A DNA stretch of 64,000 bases from an uncultured Gammaproteobacteria bacterium (GTDB lineage Bacteria; Pseudomonadota; Gammaproteobacteria; HK1). Position numbers and translations under genes: made by a program. The stretch covers positions 2,037,001 to 2,101,000 of the forward strand of contig OY282353.1 in assembly GCA_958295465.1 (NCBI GenBank), written 5' to 3'. Positions 8,501-16,535 of the stretch are shown piece after piece (position 1 is the stretch's first letter; each line of letters opens with the position of its first letter). The notes below the pieces were generated by a model. The model was given only the letters and a program-made list of their open reading frames with translations. It had not been told where the DNA came from and searched no databases.

Positions 8501-9535
8501 TCAGACGGCGTCCCTGTTCACGGCGGCCTGCCTCGCCACGTCGCCGGACACCATCCCCGTGCGGACCAGCGCCGAGAGTTCCTGGTCGAGGGTGCGCATG
8601 CCGAACCGTTGCCCGGTCTGGATTGCCGAGTACATCTGGGCAACCCGGTTCTCGCGGATGAGGTTCCTGATCGCGGGGGTCCCGATCATGATCTCGTGGG
8701 CGGCGACGCGCCCCCCGCCGTTCCTCTTGAGCAGGGTCTGGGAGATGACCGCCTTGAGCGACTCCGAGAGCATCGCCCGGACCATGTCCTTCTCCGCCGC
8801 CGGGAACACGTCGACGATGCGGTCGATGGTCTTCGCGGCAGAGCTCGTGTGCAGGGTCCCGAACACCAGGTGGCCCGTTTCGGCCGCGGACAGGGCGAGC
8901 CGGATGGTCTCGAGATCGCGCATCTCGCCGACGAGGATGACGTCCGGATCCTCGCGCAGGGCCGAGCGCAGCGCCTCGCTGAAGCCGAGCGTGTGCCGGT
9001 GGACTTCGCGCTGGCTGACGAGGCATTTCCTGCTCCGGTGCACGAATTCGATCGGATCTTCGATGGTGAGGATGTGGCCGCGTTCGGATCCGTTCTTGTG
9101 GTCGATCATCGCGGCCAGGGTGGTCGACTTGCCGGACCCCGTCGGCCCGGTGACCAGCACCACGCCGCGGGGGGTGCCGGCGATGTCCCTGAAGATCTCC
9201 GGCGCGTGCAGTTCCTCCAGGGACGGCACCTTCGACGGGATGGTCCGGAACACCGCCCCGGCGCCCCGGTGGTGGTTGAATGCATTGACGCGAAAGCGGG
9301 CGAGGTCCGGGATCTCGAACGAGAAGTCCGTCTCGAGGCGATCCTCGTAGTCCTTGCGCTGCGCATCGTTCATGACCCCGGAGACGAGACCGCGCACCGC
9401 TTCGTGACCGAGCTCCGGGACCTCGATGCGGCGCAGGTCACCGTCGACACGAATCATCGGTGGAAGCCCGGCCGAGAGATGAAGATCGGACCCCCCGTTG
9501 TCCACTCCGAATGCGAGCAAATCGGCGATGTCCAT
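8501..9535 (-). CDS. pilT: Type IV pilus retraction ATPase
   Basis: The 344-residue protein has the length of known PilT. It begins MDIADLLAFGVDNGGSDLHLS, has Walker A in VTGPTGSGKSTTLAAMID, the Asp-box region ILTIEDPIEFVH, the Walker B region PDVILVGEMRDLETIRLAL, the His box GHLVFGTLHTSSA, and AIRNLIRE, the AIRNLIRE motif typical of PilT. It powers pilus depolymerisation for twitching motility at the inner membrane base. The start at 9535 was chosen for family length and a GAGG ten bases upstream; a longer frame to 9604 adds unlike sequence. No other pil gene adjoins it. Confidence 0.95.
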   Translation of the reverse strand: MDIADLLAFGVDNGGSDLHLSAGLPPMIRVDGDLRRIEVPELGHEAVRGLVSGVMNDAQRKDYEDRLETDFSFEIPDLARFRVNAFNHHRGAGAVFRTIPSKVPSLEELHAPEIFRDIAGTPRGVVLVTGPTGSGKSTTLAAMIDHKNGSERGHILTIEDPIEFVHRSRKCLVSQREVHRHTLGFSEALRSALREDPDVILVGEMRDLETIRLALSAAETGHLVFGTLHTSSAAKTIDRIVDVFPAAEKDMVRAMLSESLKAVISQTLLKRNGGGRVAAHEIMIGTPAIRNLIRENRVAQMYSAIQTGQRFGMRTLDQELSALVRTGMVSGDVARQAAVNRDAV

Positions 9536-10049
9536 TCTTCCGTGTCCTCGTGGATACCGCCTGCACCCGCGGCGCGCGAACCGCACGGCACGACGCGGCT
9601 CCACCCCGGATCCGGCCGGCGTGGAATGCCGGTGCAGAGATGGTCTTCATCGTGTCCTGCTCCCGGAAGGCTGACGACTCGCGGAACGCAGGGGAATCCG
9701 CCACAAGCTCGACTCATGTAATCCCTCACCCATGAAATCATCGACGAGACATCGACAAGACGACGAAGAATCGTTCGCCGTCCGGCTTTCGAGTCCGTGA
9801 CGCCGGCCCCCGGGAGCACGGGCGGGACGCCCGCGTTCCCAGGACGTTCGCGTCCGCAGGATGCGCCGTTCTCAGGAGACGACTTGGCCCAGAGTTTGAT
9901 GCGGGGCAAGACGTTGCGCCTCCGGGTGGCCCGTTGCCCGAATGTGAGAATATCTCGGGCATCGGGGCGATCGGGCTGCGAGTGTTTCGCCCGATGCGTC
10001 AACGAAGCGACAAGTGGCAAATCCGCCCACCCATGATTCGGAGGAGGCG
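9536..10049. other. Intergenic region, no gene recognised
   Basis: About 510 bp between pilT (minus) and a small truncated gene (plus). Open frames on both strands are short or of arginine/proline-rich shadow composition. I see no tRNA, terminator with a T-run, or array. It presumably carries the divergent promoters. Confidence 0.5.
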
Positions 10050-10184
10050 ATGACCACCACCAACCACCAGCGCGTCACCGAGGGGTTGCAGGCGCTCACC
10101 GGGGTGCTCGCGCCCTGCGTCGCGCGGGAGCTGCGCGCGAAGCGCGTTGACGAGGCGGGCCGGCGGGCGTCGCGGTCGCCGTAA
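10050..10184 (+). pseudogene. Orphan N-terminal fragment resembling Swt1-type HEPN proteins
   Basis: A 44-codon frame follows a near-perfect GGAGGAGG Shine-Dalgarno (10039-10047). It reads MTTTNHQRVTEGLQALTGVL then APCVARELRAK before turning into Arg/Ala-rich sequence and a stop. The pattern (short polar start, N-H-x-R-V, about eight residues, L-x-P-x-V-x-R-E-L) is what I recall at the start of bacterial proteins with a Swt1-family HEPN domain, often attached to large ATP-binding proteins in defence-like loci. Homology stops after about 30 residues, so this looks like the retained 5' end of a deleted gene. The family assignment is tentative. Confidence 0.4.
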
Positions 10185-10393
10185 CAGACTCACCAAGTCC
10201 TGGACATGCACCCGACCCACATCCCCGATGCGCGATGCAGGGCATCGAGCGTTTCCGAATCGGCTCGGGGGGCTTGGAGCGGAGAGCCGGAGTCGGTTCC
10301 CGGCATCGAGCACGGCGAAGTTCGCGCTGCCCGAGAGCCGGGCCGGCCGCCGGCCGGAGCCCGGCTGCTGCCGATGCGCCGCCCGGAGTCGCG

Positions 10394-11992
10394 ATGAGCA
10401 GCGTGGTCGCGGCCGGCCACGCGCTCACCGCAGCGGCGGCGGAGGACGTATTGCGCGCGGGCGGCAATGCGTACGATGCGCTCATCGCGGCGCTCGCGAC
10501 CAGTTTCGTGACCGAGCCGGTGCTCTCCTCGCCCGGCGGGGGCGGCTTCCTGCTCGCGGCGCCGGCGGGGGAGCGGCCGCGGGTCTACGACTTCTTCGTG
10601 CAGACCCCCCGTGCGCGCCGGCCCGCCGACGACGTCGAGTTCCATCCGGTGACGGCGGACTTCGGTGCCGCGCGTCAAGAGTTCCACATCGGCCGGGGCA
10701 CGACCGCGACGCCGGGGATGATGCGGGGGATCGCCGAGATCCACAACGACCTCGCGACGGTGCCGCTGCGCGAACTCGTGGCGCCGGCCTGCCGGCTCGC
10801 GATCGAGGGAGTCACGGTGAGCGAGTACCAGGCGTACCTGTTCGGCGTCACCGAGGCGATCTTCGGCGCGAGCGAGGCGTGCCGCTCGATCTTCGGGAGC
10901 GTCGCGGCGCCGGGGAAGCTGGTGCAGGCTGGCGAGCGTCTGGCGAACCCCATGCTCGCCGATGCGCTGGAAGCGATTGCAATCGAGGGAGCGGACCTGT
11001 TCTACCGGGGCGAGATCGCCGCCTCGCTGGTCGCGGACATGGCGGCGGGCGGGCATCTCACGGCGGCGGACCTCGCCGGCTATCGGGTCGAGAAGCGCGC
11101 GCCGTTGTCGCTCGACTACCGCGGGGTGCGCATCCTCACCAACCCGCCGCCGTCATCCGGCGGGACGCTGGCGGGTTTCGGCCTCGCCCTGCTCGGCACG
11201 GAGGACACCAGCGCCGGGCCGTTCGATGCCGGACGATTCGGCGACGGCGCGTTCGGCTCTGCGGCACGCGTCGGACGATTCGACAGCGGTGCGTTCGGTT
11301 CCGCGGCGCACGTCGGCAGCCTCGCCGCGGTGATGGACGCGACCGCGGCGGCGCGCATCGAGCATTCCATCGAGGCGCTTGCGTCGCTCGACCCGGCATC
11401 CGTCGCGCGGTGGCGGGAGCAGGTCGCGGGGCGCGCCCGCGCGTTCCGGGGCACGACCCACGTGAGCGTCATCGACGCGGCCGGCAACGTCGCGAGCGCG
11501 ACGGTCTCGAACGGCGCGGGCTCCGACTACGTCGTGTCCGACACCGGCATCGTCATGAACAACATGCTGGGCGAGACCGACCTCAACCCGGGTGGGTTCC
11601 ACCGGTGGTCCCTCGACGAACGCATGACGTCGATGATGGCGCCCACCGCGCTGGTGTGGCGCGACGGGCGCAAGGTGGCCACCGGCTCGGGCGGATCGAG
11701 CCGGATCCGCACCGCGCTGCTGCAGGTGCTCGTCAACCTCGTGGACTTCGCGATGGACGTGGAGGAGGCGGTCGCCGTCCCGCGGATCCACGTCGAGGAT
11801 TCATTCCTGAGCGTGGAGGGCGGGTTCGACCCCGAGCGTATCGCGCCGGTGCTCGAAGCGTGGCCGGACCACCAGTTGTGGGACGCGCCGAACATGTTCT
11901 TCGGCGGCGCCCACACCGTCGCCTCCGGGCCGCGCGGCGTCGAGGGAGCCGGGGACCCGAGGCGGGGCGGGGCGTGCGTGATCATTGCCTGA
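10394..11992 (+). CDS. Gamma-glutamyltranspeptidase family protein
   Basis: The 532-residue protein shows GGT landmarks: ALTAAAAEDVLRAGGNAYDA near the start, SSPGGGGFLL, ATPGMMRGIAEIH, ERLANPMLADALEAIA, and the autoprocessing site at about Thr354 in FRGTTHVSVIDAAGNV. The GSGGSSRIRTALL oxyanion segment follows. Cleavage before Thr354 would give two subunits of an Ntn-hydrolase acting on gamma-glutamyl amides. No signal peptide is seen, so a cytoplasmic enzyme is likely. An internal 14-residue tandem repeat (GRFxxGAFGSAAxV, about residues 280-307, DNA 11231-11314) sits just before the processing linker and is unusual for the family. Start at ATG 10394; upstream in-frame sequence is not family-like. 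Confidence 0.85.
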   Translation: MSSVVAAGHALTAAAAEDVLRAGGNAYDALIAALATSFVTEPVLSSPGGGGFLLAAPAGERPRVYDFFVQTPRARRPADDVEFHPVTADFGAARQEFHIGRGTTATPGMMRGIAEIHNDLATVPLRELVAPACRLAIEGVTVSEYQAYLFGVTEAIFGASEACRSIFGSVAAPGKLVQAGERLANPMLADALEAIAIEGADLFYRGEIAASLVADMAAGGHLTAADLAGYRVEKRAPLSLDYRGVRILTNPPPSSGGTLAGFGLALLGTEDTSAGPFDAGRFGDGAFGSAARVGRFDSGAFGSAAHVGSLAAVMDATAAARIEHSIEALASLDPASVARWREQVAGRARAFRGTTHVSVIDAAGNVASATVSNGAGSDYVVSDTGIVMNNMLGETDLNPGGFHRWSLDERMTSMMAPTALVWRDGRKVATGSGGSSRIRTALLQVLVNLVDFAMDVEEAVAVPRIHVEDSFLSVEGGFDPERIAPVLEAWPDHQLWDAPNMFFGGAHTVASGPRGVEGAGDPRRGGACVIIA

Positions 11993-11999
11993 GTCCGCC

Positions 12000-12191
12000 C
12001 GATCGACACCTGCCCCGCTCGCGTGCTGCGACGGGAAACGGTTGTGCCCACTCCGTCCGACCACCGGTATCCCTGCCGCGACCGCCCCGCTCGCGGACTG
12101 CGACATGAAACGGTTGTGCTCGCCCCCGTCCGATCACCGGTATCCCTGCTGCGACCGCCCCGTTCACGGATTGCGACGGGAAACGGCTGCG
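12000..12191. repeat. 72/73-bp tandem repeat, about 2.5 copies
   Basis: Units starting TGCGAC lie at 12027, 12099 and 12172 and share AAACGGTTGTG, CACCGGTATCCCTG and CGACCGCCCCG. A partial copy precedes the first. The array fills most of the 330-bp gap downstream of the gamma-glutamyltranspeptidase gene. The rest of the gap to 12326 shows no gene. Confidence 0.85.
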
Positions 12192-12326
12192 TCCACGAGC
12201 AGGGAGGGCATCGAGGTCGAAGACTTCGCCGCACGATTCGCGGCGGTCCGGCGCGCGATCGATCCTGTTCGGGGGTCGCGCGGCGGCCGGACACTGCCGG
12301 CTCGACCACCGGCATCGCGTTCCCTT

Positions 12327-13094
12327 TCAGAGCTTCGGCGGTGCTTCCGCCGGGATGTCCCCGTCGCCGAAGGTGCGGTCGCGCTGCGCGCGCATGGCCT
12401 GCTTCATGGTCTCGATGAACATGCCGGATGGTTCGAGCCGCTCCCAGTCCGTCGCCGCGGCGGCAAAGCAGCCGTCGGAGTTTCGCTCGACCGTCCACAC
12501 GTCGACCCCGATCCCCACCCCCGTGGACTGGTACTCGATGTTCATCTGCACCGTCCAGTACGCGGCGAAGATCGCCTCGCGCAGCGGCGGCAGATGGCCC
12601 GCATCGGGCCAGAAGACGTCCCAGATGAACCGGAGGAACGGATCCGCGTTGATCTTTCCGGACCCCGCGGTGACGTAGGGAAGGTTCTCGTTCAGGCAGT
12701 AGATGGAGCCGTCGTAGTCCACGTGGCACAGGCGAAGACCGTCCGCGAACGCAATGCACGCCAGCGAACAGGCCAGGGCGTTGTTCTCGGCGCCGGGGAT
12801 GACGTACCTGGTCTTTTCGGCCATCTGCAGCGCCGGCGTGACGACGACGCGGATCGCCTGCTCGAGCGCGGGCAGGTGCTCGCTGTAGGGATGGGCCTTG
12901 AATTCCGCGTGGTGCGCTTCGAACACCATCCGGATCTTCTGCCCGAGCGCCAGGGAGCCGCTGCACGCCACCAGGCTCTCGCCGCCGATGGGGGCGATCT
13001 TGAGCATCGGGAGGCCGACGTGCCCGACCGTCACCTGCCGATCGGCGGCGATCGCCACTCCGTCGCTCGCCAGGATCCCGACGAGAACGGTCAT
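12327..13094 (-). CDS. Proteasome-type (peptidase T1 family) Ntn-hydrolase
   Basis: The 255-residue protein starts M-T-V-L-V-G-I. If Met is removed, Thr1 becomes the N-terminal nucleophile as in HslV/20S beta subunits. Asp17 in GVAIAADRQVT matches the conserved Asp17, and a lysine at position 31 (LPMLKIAPI) is near the expected Lys33. A glycine/serine turn ACSGSLALG follows, as in the fold. No targeting propeptide or signal is visible. It could be a peptidase or amidase assembling into rings, but there is no HslU or other unfoldase beside it. It overlaps the upstream gene by 4 bp (ATGA), so the two are co-translated. Function is not known to me. Confidence 0.75.
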   Translation of the reverse strand: MTVLVGILASDGVAIAADRQVTVGHVGLPMLKIAPIGGESLVACSGSLALGQKIRMVFEAHHAEFKAHPYSEHLPALEQAIRVVVTPALQMAEKTRYVIPGAENNALACSLACIAFADGLRLCHVDYDGSIYCLNENLPYVTAGSGKINADPFLRFIWDVFWPDAGHLPPLREAIFAAYWTVQMNIEYQSTGVGIGVDVWTVERNSDGCFAAAATDWERLEPSGMFIETMKQAMRAQRDRTFGDGDIPAEAPPKL

Positions 13095-13528
13095 CTGCCG
13101 CGGAACACGCTGTTGACCGCGAATTCAGGGTACGCGGCATAGACTCCGCGGAGCAGGTCGGAGAACGACCGCCCGGTAACCCATTCGACGATGCGCCGGA
13201 GGAAATCGGCAAGCCGGGCGTCGGCCTCCGCCTCGAGGGTGAGCACGGTCTTCCGGCCGGCCCCGGTGAGTATGTAGTTCTTCCAGTTGCGGCCCGGGCT
13301 CCATTCCCCGCGGACGCGCCCCTCGTGCATCAGCCGGCGCAGATCGACGTAAATCGCCGCGTCGAACGGCCCGTAGTCACAGGGCTCGAAGGAGTAGAAC
13401 TCCGTGCCGATCAGGCCGCCGGCTTCCTGGCCGAACAGGAACAGCGCCTTCTGGATCTGGACGGGGCTCATGGCTTCGCCGGGAGACTTCGACAGCGCAA
13501 GCAGAAGCCAGTCTTGGCGGGTGAACAT
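13091..13528 (-). CDS. Small YwgA/Panacea-like domain protein
   Basis: The 145-residue protein begins MFTRQDWLLLALSKSPGE and has the pattern SPVQIQKALFLFGQEAG, FYSFEPCDYGPFDAAIYVDL and LRRLMHEGRV. This resembles the helical YwgA/DUF4065 (Panacea, SocA-like) group: an xxQKLLFL helix followed by FxPYxYGPF. Proteins of that group include antitoxins and phage-linked regulators. A C-terminal region with LTGAGRKTVLTLE could be winged-helix-like. The start at 13528 has GGGAG about ten bases upstream. It is the first gene of a two-gene operon with the proteasome-type protein. The fold assignment is moderate and the role is inference. Confidence 0.6.
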   Translation of the reverse strand: MFTRQDWLLLALSKSPGEAMSPVQIQKALFLFGQEAGGLIGTEFYSFEPCDYGPFDAAIYVDLRRLMHEGRVRGEWSPGRNWKNYILTGAGRKTVLTLEAEADARLADFLRRIVEWVTGRSFSDLLRGVYAAYPEFAVNSVFRGR

Positions 13529-14027
13529 CGCGCGGCACTCCCTTTCCGGATATCCGATGGAGCGAATGGCGACGGCACCATGACATCGCCCCGGGCAGAG
13601 GTAAATCAGCCGGGGGCGCGGACGTTGTAGGGGAACAGCGCATCGATCCGTCGCCGCGGGGGCAGGACAGGCGATGCTCGAAGTGCCCGGGGTCACGACG
13701 CGCTTCGGCCGGCGGACCGTGGTCGAACGGCTTTTGCTCGGGAATCGGCTCCTTGTTCCAGGGCCGCTCGTCGTCCGCCGCGAAGGCTGGATCAGGCGGA
13801 GGAGGCCGCCCGGCGGGGACGGCAAGAGGCCGTGTCCCGGTGCAGGGAGCCGGAATCCGGCCGGCGGTGTCGCGCGTTGCGGACGAAACGACGAAAAAAG
13901 AAGCAGCCTTGCCCCTTGTTCGCATCGGCTTGTTGCGGCCCGGATCGCGTGCGAGACTCGCCGTGTATCCCGGCCCGTGCGGAGCCCCGCCATGATCGCG
14001 TATCCACACATACCTCCACTTGTTGCG
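13529..14027. other. Spacer with dispersed repeat copy at 13758-13862
   Basis: Between the YwgA-like gene (minus) and the DsbA-family gene (plus). The only structure I see is the ~105-bp element at 13758-13862 that matches 8321-8422 in inverted orientation. No credible gene, RNA or terminator was recognised. Confidence 0.5.
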
Positions 14028-14807
14028 ATGAGCAGAACGGACTTCGCGGACGGCGCCCGAACCCGCGTGCGCATCGACGTCTTCTCCGACACCATCTGCC
14101 CGTGGTGCTGGATCGGCAAGCGGCGGCTCGAACGCACGCTGGAAGTGCGCCCGGACCTCGATGCCGAGCTGGTCTGGCACGCGTTCCAGCTCAACCCCGC
14201 GATGCCCGCCGAGGGGATGGACCGCAAGGCGTATCTCGAAGCGAAGTTCGGCGGGACGGACAACGCCCGTGCCGTCTACGGCCGGGTCATCGCCGAGGGC
14301 GCCCGCGAGTCGCTTCCTTTCGACTTCGGCGCCATTCCGCGCACCCCGAACACCCTCGATTCACACCGGCTCGTGCGCTGGGCGGCGAGTCGGCCGCCGG
14401 GCCAGACGCCGATGGTCGAGGCACTGTTCGACGCCTACTTCGCGCACGGGCAGGACGTGGGAGACCCCGAGGTGCTGGCGCGCGTCGCGGCGGTGGCCGG
14501 CTACGACGGGGATTGCGCGCGCGAGCTGCTGTCGGGCGACGAGGGACGCGCCGAGGTGGCCCGTGAGGACATGCGCGCCCGCAGTGCGGGCATCACCGGC
14601 GTCCCGTGCTTCATTCTCGACGGCAAGGTCGCGGTCCCGGGCGCGGTGGAGCCGGACGTGTTCCTGCGCGTGTTCGAGGAGCATGGGATCGGAGCCGACG
14701 CCACGGGCGACTCATCTCCACAACAATTCCCGTCGAGCCCGAAAACGTCGGTTGAATCGCCACGACCGGATGCTCGGACGGCGGGGAAGGCGGCGAGATC
14801 CCGATGA
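14028..14807 (+). CDS. DsbA-family oxidoreductase, FrnE type
   Basis: The 259-residue protein has the thioredoxin-fold motif IDVFSDTICPWCWIGKRRLE (redox CPWC at about residues 24-27), the helical insertion FQLNPAMPAEG, and the cis-proline loop GITGVPCFILDGK. The latter sits in the usual FrnE/2-hydroxychromene-2-carboxylate isomerase place. It lacks a signal peptide, so it is cytoplasmic, and probably acts as a thiol-disulfide oxidoreductase. The C-terminal ~35 residues are Ser/Pro-rich and not family-like. ATG 13992 in the same frame adds twelve residues and is a possible start, but 14028 is nearer the family start. Confidence 0.85.
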   Translation: MSRTDFADGARTRVRIDVFSDTICPWCWIGKRRLERTLEVRPDLDAELVWHAFQLNPAMPAEGMDRKAYLEAKFGGTDNARAVYGRVIAEGARESLPFDFGAIPRTPNTLDSHRLVRWAASRPPGQTPMVEALFDAYFAHGQDVGDPEVLARVAAVAGYDGDCARELLSGDEGRAEVAREDMRARSAGITGVPCFILDGKVAVPGAVEPDVFLRVFEEHGIGADATGDSSPQQFPSSPKTSVESPRPDARTAGKAARSR

Positions 14808-15102
14808 CACGACCGTATCCGGGACGTTGGCGGGATCGCTGTCGTCTCCATACCGTACGTCCAGGGGCTTCACGGACAGGGCACGAACCCCGGAACCGGC
14901 CCGGGGTCGTTGCGCGCGGGCCGTCTCCCCGTGTGGGCCGGGACCGCGGGGACGACGCCTGCCTCGCCCCTTGGGGCGCCGTCCCGGCGTGCCAGGCCAG
15001 GCCGCGGGATCGGCTCTCTCTTCTTCCCGGACGTAGCCGGCGGTGCCGTCGAATGCCGCCGGGGATCGTCACGTGTGAAACGGTCCCGGGGCCGGCTCGA
15101 TC

Positions 15103-15999
15103 TCAGGCGACCTTCGCTTCACGCATCGAGGGGAGTCCGAGGATCCCTCGCGCCTCCTCCACCGTCGCGGGCCGTCCTCCGAGCTCCCGGATGATGCGTA
15201 CGCCCTTCTCCACGAGCTCCCGGTTGCCCTTGCACTTGACGCCACGCTCCAGAAACACGGCATCTTCCATGCCGATACGGCAATGTCCGCCGAGCAGGAA
15301 CGCCTGCGCGAGCATCGGAAACGCCCACCGGCTCGCGCCGAACGCGGCCCATTCGCAATTCGGGGGCAGCAGCGACCTGGCGTAGAGCATCGTCTCGCTG
15401 CCGGGCGAGAAGCCGTACTTCACGCCGGTGACGATCTGGAACAGGGTCGGCTCGCGCAGGGTGCCGTCCCTGATCAACTCGTGCGCGAGCTGGACGTCGC
15501 CGCCGTCGAAGACCTCCAGCTCGGGCGTCACGCCGGCCGCGTAGATGCGCTCGGCCATGATGCGGATGTTGCGGGGGCTGTTGATCACCGCGCCGCCGCC
15601 GAACCACATCGTGTTGAGGTCCAGGCTGCATATCTCGGGTCTGAGCGCCACCACGTGCTCGGTGCGGATCTCCGGGGTGGTCAGCATCGTCGCCGGCGCC
15701 GCCACCTTCGGATCGTCGTCGCTCGGCACGAACCGTCCCCCGGGCCCGGTGGTGAGGTTGATCACGAGGTCGGTGTCGCTCCCACGGATGCGTTCGACGA
15801 CTTCGCGGTAATACTCGATGTTCATGCTCGGCTTGCCGGACTCCGGATCGCGCACGTGGATGTGGCATATCGCGGCGCCGGCCTTCGCGGCCTCGATGCA
15901 GTCACCGGCGATCTCGGCCGGGGTGACCGGAAGGGTCTCGTTGTGCGCGCGGGTGGTATGACTGCCGGTCACTGCACAGGAGAGTATCGTGGGCTTCAT
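15103..15999 (-). CDS. Beta-keto acid cleavage enzyme (DUF849/BKACE family)
   Basis: The 298-residue protein begins MKPTILSCAVTGSHTT and has the zinc-binding pair His46/His48 in AAICHIHVRDPESG, INLTTGPGGRF, EICSLDLNTMWF, and a late GHCRIGMEDAVF carrying the conserved Glu. BKACE enzymes cleave a beta-keto acid with acetyl-CoA to acetoacetate and an acyl-CoA. The known example is 3-keto-5-aminohexanoate in lysine fermentation, but the family is substrate-diverse and specificity is not readable. The start at 15999 (CAT 15997-15999) gives the family length. It is transcribed away from the aap genes, with a 536-bp divergent spacer. The 295 bp beyond its 3' end hold nothing recognisable. Confidence 0.9.
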   Translation of the reverse strand: MKPTILSCAVTGSHTTRAHNETLPVTPAEIAGDCIEAAKAGAAICHIHVRDPESGKPSMNIEYYREVVERIRGSDTDLVINLTTGPGGRFVPSDDDPKVAAPATMLTTPEIRTEHVVALRPEICSLDLNTMWFGGGAVINSPRNIRIMAERIYAAGVTPELEVFDGGDVQLAHELIRDGTLREPTLFQIVTGVKYGFSPGSETMLYARSLLPPNCEWAAFGASRWAFPMLAQAFLLGGHCRIGMEDAVFLERGVKCKGNRELVEKGVRIIRELGGRPATVEEARGILGLPSMREAKVA

Positions 16000-16290
16000 G
16001 GCTGGTCCTCGATATGGGCCCGGGAGGTCGTGCACGAATGAGGCTGCCCTATGGTACCAAGCGCATATCCTCGAAAGAGCCGGCTTCACGACACCGGAAG
16101 GGGGCACCCTCGCGTGGTGGGCCACGGCTGCCGGCCGTCGGGTGGAACGACACCATGCCCATCGATCAGACCCGACCCTCGGTTCCCCTGGGCGGCATCG
16201 GCCCGGCATTTTCGACGAGCCGTCACGGAGCCGGCCGGACCGTCGCGCGCGCGGTCTCCTCTTCGAAACCGGTGTGCACGTCATTAGAAA

Positions 16291-16304
16291 TTGATCGAGA
16301 TCAA
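16291..16304 (+). promoter_or_regulatory. FNR/Anr-type palindrome
   Basis: TTGATCGAGATCAA is a perfect match to the FNR/Anr consensus TTGAT-N4-ATCAA. It lies in the divergent spacer, 232 bp before the aapJ start and 292 bp before the start of the BKACE gene. It could tie either gene to oxygen limitation. I could not place the promoter relative to it. Confidence 0.6.
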
Positions 16305-16535
16305 TGCAACCGTTCGAGCCGGACTTCGCGAGCCTGAACGGACCGCGGATCGGCTGCGTTGCAGGCGCATTTCCGATGGACAACGCCGGGATGCCGGCGT
16401 TAGCATTCGCTCACGGTGGCGCGCGTGGCGAACATTCCATCCTGGGTGCAGGAAACGCGTCGCCTCCTTAACGAAACCTCCTGGATTGCCCGTATTCGAC
16501 TCCAGGACTGATCCGCACTACCTAAGGAGCGATTC

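Noticed and set aside
10394..12108. Long second plus-strand frame (10147-12108) over the GGT gene
   Set aside because: Arg-rich overlapping frame with no family motif, while the other frame carries GGT landmarks.
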